Positions 51,201 through 60,200 of a stretch of DNA of 64,000 bases are shown in pieces (within the stretch, counting starts at the first letter, position 1; each line of letters starts with the position of its first letter). The DNA comes from Strongylocentrotus droebachiensis (lineage: Eukaryota; Echinodermata; Echinoidea; Camarodonta; Strongylocentrotidae): NCBI GenBank assembly GCA_035222895.1, contig JAVYIG010000093.1:496001-560000 (forward strand), in the 5' to 3' direction. The notes under the pieces are model-generated. The model saw only the letters and a list, made by a program, of their open reading frames with translations, searched no databases and was not told the DNA's origin. Position numbers and translations under genes: made by a program.

Positions 51201-54200
51201 ATGCGTAAAACATGGCCAAACCATTTTAAGCGACGTTTGATGATTTCCTCGCATATGGTGCTCGGGATGTTCAGTCTCTGCCTGATCTCTTTGTTCCTAA
51301 TCTTGCCCATTAGGTGAACTCCAAGGATGGTCCGGAGACACCTCATTTCAAATACTTCAAGCTTATTTCTATTAGATTTTCGGAGAGTCCAGGATTCGGC
51401 TCCATATGTGGCAATAGGGAGGATAAGTGCTCTGTAGATCCTGACTTTGAGTCTCCTAGAAATATCTTGGTTGGACCAGATGGCACTTTTCAGTCTTCCG
51501 AATGCCCAAGCAGCCAGTCTTGTACGTCTCTTCACGTCCTCTTCTATGGATTGAACTGTGCTGCCGAGAAAGACAATTTTTTCCACTTTCTCAATGTTGG
51601 TGTTGAAATATCTTGTTGATCCTCTGTCATGACTTTGCATTTTGTTGCATTGATTTTCATACCCCATCTTCTACAAGCCTTCTCCAGTTCATTTGTTGAG
51701 ATTTGGAGGTTTTCAAATACGAGTTCCATCAGGGTGGTGTCATCTGCATATCTGATGTTGTTGATACGCATGTCACCCATCTGTATTCCACTTTCTAGTT
51801 GTTGGATGTCCTTCATCACATATTCCAGGAATAGGTTGAAGAGACTTGGAGAGAGGAGGCAGCCTATTCTTACCCCAGTTATGACATCAAACCATTCAGT
51901 TATCTTTCCATTCACCATAACAGAGCATTTGGTTTGTTTGTACATGCTCTCTATGAGGTCAACTAAGGACTTGTCCACTCCAATGGAACGCAGACATTTC
52001 CAGAGAGCTTCTCGCCATATGGTGTCAAATGCTGCTTTAACGTCAACAAAGTTCAGGTGGATTGGTATCCTTCTTTCTCTGGCCTTTTCGATGATCTGTC
52101 TGACGACAAACACAGCATCTGTGGTGCCCCTACGACTTCTGAATCCACATTGTTCCTCTGTCAGATGATTCTCGATGGTTCCTTCTATTCTCATGAGGAC
52201 CATTCTACAGAAAACTTTCCCGGGTATGGAGAGTAGAGTTATGGCTCTGTAGTTGGATGGATCCAGCTTGTCTCCTTTCTTAAACACTGGAGTGATAAGA
52301 CCCTTTCTCCAGTCTTCCGGGGTTTCACCTTCCGACCATGCTGCATTTATTATTTTGAGCAGGAGTTGTCTCATTGGTTGACCACCATCCTTTAGAGTTT
52401 CGGCAGCTATTTTGTCCCACCCGCAGGCCTTGTTGTTCTTCAATAGATTTATTGCTGTCTCTACTTCTTCAATTGTGAAAGGTTCACTTGGGTTATCTGT
52501 AGGTTGTGGGTCAGGTATGGTCAGAAGAGCATTTTCGTCCCTTGGAAATTGCGTGTTAAGGTGAACGCTAAAATGTACTTCCCAGCATTTCAACACATCT
52601 GCGGGAGCAGTTTTTAAGATGCCATCCTTGTTCTTTATGGCAGGTTGCATTTTGTCTCTCTCCCCAGATAGTTTCTTCACCTTCTTGAAGAGCTCGTGAC
52701 TGTTGTTCTTTGCGTGAGCTAATTCCATCTCTTCCACCTCCGTGTCAAGAATTTTCTTCTTCCACTTCTTCACTTCATACTTGACCGCTTTATTGAGTTT
52801 TGTGTAGCTTTTCTTGTTGTGGGCCGAGGGATTGTTCATCATGAGGATTCTGGCTTTCCTCCTTTGTTCACAGGCCTTACAAACCTCCTTTGGGAGACCT
52901 TTAATTTGTCTCGACCTTTTGAAGCCTACAATTTCCTCTGAGATATTATTGGTTGTATCCCTAATTTCTTCCACAGATCATCCACATCTGTGTCCGGGAG
53001 CTGAAGTAGTGGTTCAAAGGCACCTCCAATCCTGGCTTTGAATGCTTCTACAATGTTAGAGTCATTAAATCTGCCCGCATCATAGCTTTTCGGGAGGCTC
53101 TTCATTCGCTTGGTCTTTGTAGGTGAGAACTTCACATTAGCCAGTACTAGATTGTGGTCTGACCCAATGTGAGCTGAGCAGTACGATCTGCAGTTCTGGA
53201 ACGTCTTTAAATTTTCTAATTTGGTGATAATGAAGTCTATCTGTTTTCTGTAATGCCCACCTGGGGATGTCTAAGTTGCCCTTCTACATTCTTTGTGTTG
53301 GAAGTAGGTGTTACACACTGCCATTCCGTGTAGCATGCAGAACTCCAGAAGTTTTTCCCCTCTTCTGTTGATCTGACCTAATCCATACTTGCCCAAAGTT
53401 GGTGCCCATACTCCATAGTCTGCTCCTACTTTCGCATTAAGGTCACCTATGACAATTATGTTCTCCTTCCTAGGTACCTTCTGGATATGCAACTGGAGTG
53501 CATCATAGAAAATGTCACTTTCTTGTTCACTATGTGCAGATGTAGGGGCGTAAACCTGGATGATATTCATGATCCCTTCTTTCATGTTGAATTCCGCTGT
53601 GATGATCCTCGGTGAGACTGCTTCGTAGCTCACCAAGCAGTGCAGGATTTGCTGGGAAATCATCATCCCGACTCCCTCCCGACTTGTGTTATCTTTCCTG
53701 CTTGATAAAAGGATTGAGTACTCCTCTTTGTTTATAAGCGTCTCTGTGCCAGTCAGGTGTGTCTCACACAAACCTAGAATATCCAGATCAAATCTCCGGG
53801 CTTCTTCAAGGAGTATATCCCAGTGCCCTGCTTTCTTCAGTGTTCTCACATTCCAGGTTCCGATGTTCAGCACACCAGATTTTCTTGTGTTGTATTAAGA
53901 GGACTGTGAGGTGGCATCTTTAGTCATGTCATGTACTTTATCTGTTCATGGTCGATGGTTACCCTTTTTCTGGATACTTACAATATTAGACGGTGCAGTT
54001 ACTCCCTTTACATTGTTCTTGTTCTTCTTCTTCTTCATGGTGTTCTCTTCTGTCGATGTACTCCGCTTTTCTGAAATCTTCTCTGCTACGTTGTGTACCT
54101 GTGGAATTGGCAGCAAATCATCCGGCAGATTCTTCGCACCCCTGCCTCTCTGCTGCCAGCAAGCAGCCGCCGGGACTCGGGGCCGTAACGGGGGAACATT

Positions 54201-57200
54201 TTTTATAATAATATCTCGTAGAGGTGTGGCCTGTATACAAACTGGGCACGCGGCCGCTGACTTCCCAACCGGGTGCAGCAAGATGTTCTGCTGTAACAAG
54301 GCAGAGGCCACCACCCTCCACCTTGTGGTTTATTTCAGATTTTCCTTCCCTACCCAGAGCCCCTGTTGGTTTCCCAGGCCGCAAAGCCCGAGGTATCCAG
54401 TCAGTACCACGAGGAGGTAGGGGTTGAGTTACAAACAGAGAGGCGATTATGGACAGATAGACTGATTGGATGCTACCAGTACATACAGCTAGGAGTAGGA
54501 GATGAGAGGAGAGGGAAAGAGCAAGCAGAAAGGGATACACATGCGAGGGGACATGCAAGGAAGAAAGGGTTACAGCTGGAGTTGCGCATCTGCATGCTAT
54601 ACTAACTGGCATGGGTCTGAATCGCATTGATCAATCTCTGAAGTAATATCAAGAAAATATGAATTATATGGTAATTTGAGTTATGTATAGACATCCTAAG
54701 GAAAAATTTGCGTTTTTCTGATTGTGGCGGAGAATTTTTTTTTTAAATAGGTCTTAATTTTTTATTTATTTTTAATATATATCCATTGGCGGTGCAGATA
54801 GTGTATTTCAAGATCACGGGCAGCGAACTTGGGGTGTCCACGAATTTTTTTTCTTCTTCTGATGAATTTTTTTGCTCTTAATTGAAGAAAAAAAGAAAAA
54901 GAAAAGAAGAAAAGAAAAGAGTAGAATATCTTAATGCTACAAGGGCAAACACTGTATAAGCTCTCTTTACTCTCGAAATGAAAGTTACAGTATTTACACA
55001 AATGGAAAATCTTCGATCGGGGGAGCTTCACCCCAAAAACTAAAAAAATCAACCTAATGCAATATCAGTAGCCTAATGTGTCATCTTTTGTAATGTTTGA
55101 ACATGGCAATAGCATATTATTAGGTAATCCGAACATAATATCTATCGGCAGTAGGCTACAACAGGGTACAGCCATCGATCATCAACGGTTTCAACACATC
55201 ATAAATAATATGTTTTAATATTGACTCAGTAAAATATACGAATTTCACGCATTTCCTATTGGGCCGCGATGAATAGTATCAGGATTCCTTTGTTCCCTCA
55301 GATAACCTAATAATGATGTGATATTGGTTGAATTAACAAGTACCTTTAGTAACTTTGTAGAAAATAAATAATCCATCTAACTATAAATTGAAGCTTTTTA
55401 ATCACTTATGTTACAATTGAGCATTTAAATTGAGATGTTGGGTACCTGAAACATATTTGAAGAGCTCGGATCCAAAAGGTACGATATCCATTTTTTTTAT
55501 CAAAATTGATTATTTTGTTGGCATTGCTGAATTTCCAAAAAAAGAGTAAACAATTGCATTTAAAAATAAGTTCGGTGCCGAAAGCATGCATTGTAACTAG
55601 CATACAGTATGCAAGATTTTCGTTTCCAAAAAGTACTACATCCAATTTCGGTTCGAAAAAAAATATTTAAAAAACATCAATTCATGAAAACATATTTGAG
55701 CAGACTAAGATTTTTTGGGGTGTGTTTTTATACCTGTACCATACCATAGTATATTTAGTCAAAGTATCATTCCAAACTGACATTGCTAACTAAAAAATCG
55801 TGTTTCTCAGAACTTGAAATTAGGGATGTACATGTAGTGGAACCGAGCTCTTCATTTGGCTATCAAAGCCTAATACCCACAATTTATCATTGTATATTGA
55901 TACCAAAATGGAGATTCTATTACGTCAGAAATAGTTTAAAGCAGTCGTCTTTACTGTCTAGAGTGGGTGGTTCTTAGGGCCCTTTGGAGCAACTTAATAT
56001 ATTACATATTTCACTGTTCATAATGCGTTCTCTTCACCAAACGAACGTTTTAAGGCAAAATATTTGTTCTGAAATGCATAAAAAGACGGTTGAGCCCCTG
56101 AAACATAAACTTTGGGCACCGATTTTACTGTTTACCTAACTATACTGTCCTTTAGCGTGATATTACTATACGTTTGCTACTCTGTATCTACCGGTAAGAA
56201 GGAATTCTTTGAATGATGTGAGCACCGAAATCATTAGCCTAGCAGAGCCGGATTAATATTGGAGTGCCTTAAAGATAAAGTTGAGTTCTGGTCATGTGAT
56301 TGCATTGTGAAAGAAACGGTGTGGAATCGACCAGAAAAGGTTGATCATCTAGCATATAAGAATGTGTGTGTATTGCAAGGTTCTGGAATCATCAAAATGA
56401 TAAGAAATTTGGCCAAGTCTTGGTAAAGTTACAAACACTGTACACAGAAAGATGTACATGGGACTACACGAACACGTGGCGTAAAAATCCTACCCCCCGA
56501 GTTTTACGATGTTACATGACATATTTAGAATATGAAGGCATTTGAAGAGCCATGCTTTTCAGGGAACATGTCTTATCTGATGTTCTTCCAAACTTGCATA
56601 ATAAGAATGATAACGCTCACAAATTATTTTTCACCTCTTCCCAGAACTCAACCTTCTCTTTAAAGGTACTATGTCCCATTTGCTGGCCAAAAAAGATGAA
56701 AAGGTTAAATTTCAACGGGATTTGAAAGTAAATACTAATTTAGAACTTCCCTAAAAAAGGGGGCTTGAAAATGTCTTAAAGTGGGAAAATAACGACTATT
56801 AGTTGTCGAATCGACTTAAGAGCTAAAGAGCCAATGAGTAATAGTCTGATTTTCAGACCAGTGTACCGAATGGTCGTACGTGTTATGCTGCGCAAAGATT
56901 AATCAGTTTAATTTTGTTATTTCCAAAGAAGAAAAAGGCAAGTCAGTCACTCAAATAGTGTCTGACAGTGAAGTCTATAACAAATAAACGGGTTTCCTTG
57001 CATAATTTGAATATTAGGACACTGCTAACGTTTACATTTCACAGATAGGACATGCATGACATATTCATATTTCCTGCAAAGTTCTACAGAATTTGATGTT
57101 GGCTGCAAAAGGGACATAGTATCTTTAAGCATCTTACGTGATGGATATTATATCCATTATTATCAAAAGAAATTGTATCATTATCATTATTACCATTATC

Positions 57201-60200
57201 ATTATTATTATCATTATTTTTCTTATGGTTATTATCATTGTGATTTATCTGACAAGGACATTACTTTTTCTATCATCTAATATCAAATCCAAAAAAAAAT
57301 GGTGCTTGACGTTACATTTTATTTATTTTATTTATTTATTTATAAGTGTTTTTTTAGTAGGGTGGCTTCATCAGTAGTTAAATACTGTTTTCCGTGGAGG
57401 CCCTACAACATAAATACAAAATGTGCATACATATTGAGAACAAACAATCCAAATCGAAACAAATGAATTAAGTTACAGCATTTTCGAACAAAAGAAAAGA
57501 AACACAAACAACATAATGGACCAGTTCAATGATTTAAATTATTATAGCGCCAAAACAAAAGAGAAAGTGAAGAATTTGATGGCGCATTTTTTTTAAATTA
57601 GGTAAAGTATTCCAGTAACCCGCAATATAAAATATGAAACTTTGTTTTCCCATCTGGGTTTTTATTTTGGGTAAAATTAATCCTGCGTTTTGAGCACTGC
57701 GTGTTCTAATGTTATGCAGAGATTGGGTTTTTTGAAACATTTGTTAAAATTGAGAGGACTTTGATTTTCAAAAACAGAATAAATCATTTTACATTTGAAA
57801 TAATTCCACCTACTTTGAATGCTTACCCACTTGAGTTTATTCAAATTTTCTTGAGTTGGGGTTCTTACATTGGCCCCCAAGATTACTCTGGCCATTTTCT
57901 TGTGTTGTTTAACGATTACATCTAGGACATTTTGTGAACAATTAGACCATGTTCAAATAAAGGCAAAATTAATGCATTGGCAAGAAGCTTCAGTCCCTCC
58001 AAAGGTAGGTGTTTTTTTTGAACGACCAAGTAATGCTATCCTTGACCCTATCTTTTTACTTGTTTTTGTCACTTGTTTTTGTCACGTGTTGTTTCCAGCT
58101 CAATGTTGGATCTAGCCAGACTCCTAAATATTCAAAGCAAAACATCGAAAATAAGAAAAAGAATAGTCACCAGTTTGACATCTTGTTCCCGTCCAGCCGG
58201 AATCACAGGAGGTACAACTGAATGCATTCTGAAGATTGTTACAATCCCCTCCGTTAAGACACGGGTCAGACAAGCACTCGTTCACGTCTGCGTTGAAGGA
58301 AGAGTCAATAAAAAGTGAGTCTAGTTATGACAGTGTATAGAAAAAGAATAAATGCAACTGATAATTTCGTGTATCTATGAACTCATGTCTGCACAGAATT
58401 ATGTTACACTTGTTATAACGAATATAAGGAAGATTTGTTATTGATTCCATTAGTTTCAAGATCAGTATGGTATCCCGTCTAATCCGGGATTTGTAGAGCG
58501 CCAATATCTAGTTACCTAGTCAAAGGCACTGATCAGGTTGAACATGCTACTGAATATAGCCTACCGTCCATTATTCACATGACCAAGACTGGGGGTAGTG
58601 GCTTGTTGCACGCAATGTGGAATAGGTATGTCTCTAGTGGGTTTTGAAATTAGATAGCAGGTCACAAAATTACTGAGGCATACTGAGGAATACTGTTCTC
58701 AACCTAGGTTCAGAAGCAGCAAATGATTCATCACCAAGCAGAGAACGTGTTCGAGGATTCTGAAGCATATTTACCTGATGTCCTGATGATCGTAAGCTCG
58801 AGGATTACATGGGTGATCAGCATGTATAAGATATACACAAGTGGAAATTACTTTCCATGTAAATAAATTAATTGTGTATGCTACGCTTCGTTTTACAGCA
58901 TGGGAGCAATTAATACGCGGTCACTTGCGGGAACTTGAATGAACGTTAATGAAAATGACTAATATTATGGCGATTTTCCAATGTGATTCGTTGTCTGGGA
59001 AAATGTTTAGTTTACTCACCATACTGACACCTAGTTCCGAACCACCCACCAGTGCAGGAACATGAGTAAGAGTTCAGTTGATCTAAGCATGTTCCTCCAT
59101 TCAGACACGGGTTAGATGCGCATTCGGGTATATCTTGGGGAAGAGGGCATATAGATGAAATCATAAACAAATATTGATTCATACAGGAAGTTTGTGTTTG
59201 TCCCTCAAAAGATATGACAATAACAAAGAAAAAACACACACTGAGTTCCAACTATATCATAGCAAATATATTACATTACTTCGTAATATTAATATTAAAT
59301 ATGTTTTTGAATTACTTTAGATGTGAATATAAGGTGTGTTTCATGTCAATGGTTAATTTATTGTCATACATTATGGCCTATTGAAATAGACCAATCTTGA
59401 CCAGCTCTTGCTTTTTGTTGGCTCCATTTACCAGATAATAGTTATTTGTCATTCTGAATTACAGTTTATCTGCAGATTTTGGTAGTAAATGTATAAATAA
59501 TGAAATGCATTTTCATAAGTATAGGAGGACTTCACAGGAGGTCGAAGTCGATTGTTTTATGTTTAATAGTCCATGATCATGTTGATTCCGGACGTCATCG
59601 TGCGTATCGACAACAACCCCAATTTTCTTGAACATGAAATGTATCTTTTTCAATTTTGTTCCGTCTTTTTCATCGAAGTAATATGAACAATTTACCGGCT
59701 GGCAAACTCCCACTATCATTTTACAATATGGTTCGGTTGTTTGTTTAATCTTATTTTCCACATAAAAGTATCGATTTAAATATATACTGTTCCATGTCAT
59801 AATAACACTTTATCGCTGATATTATATGTTGGAAAACTGGCAACGCTGTTTGCATTTGGTGCAAAAATCTCTTTCCTTACTATAATCATAATACAGTTGA
59901 GGGCACTGTTATCATTTCCATGACACCCAAACAATTTATTTTGATTTCTAAACTTAATAAGTACATTATTACGGGACATCCAATACTCACGTTTTTACCA
60001 TATTTCGTTTGAATAAATACAGTAACAAAATAAATGATATATAATTATTTCTTCACTGTTATTACATAATCTGTTACTAATTCAAATTTTAACAAAGCAT
60101 CTTTCATATAAAGAATTATATTCAGTATATTGAACTGAAGCCACCTCATGTTTACATCGACAGTTGAATAAAAGGGAAGTAGGTAATACGAACTCCATAC

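Larger units (their letters stand above)
50772..54605 (-). mobile_element. RTE-like LINE, about 3.8 kb, inserted in an EGF exon
   Basis: Carries an apurinic-type endonuclease domain (53.1-53.9k) and a reverse transcriptase (51.0-52.97k), and ends on the minus strand in TAAGTAAGTAAG, a short tandem tail as in RTE elements. The 5' end lies about 730 bases before the endonuclease start codon. No clear target duplication was found; short similarity (TGCCA) exists at both exon edges. Coding is nearly intact but broken by a nonsense codon and frameshifts. RTE assignment is by resemblance; related clades are possible. Confidence 0.8.
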
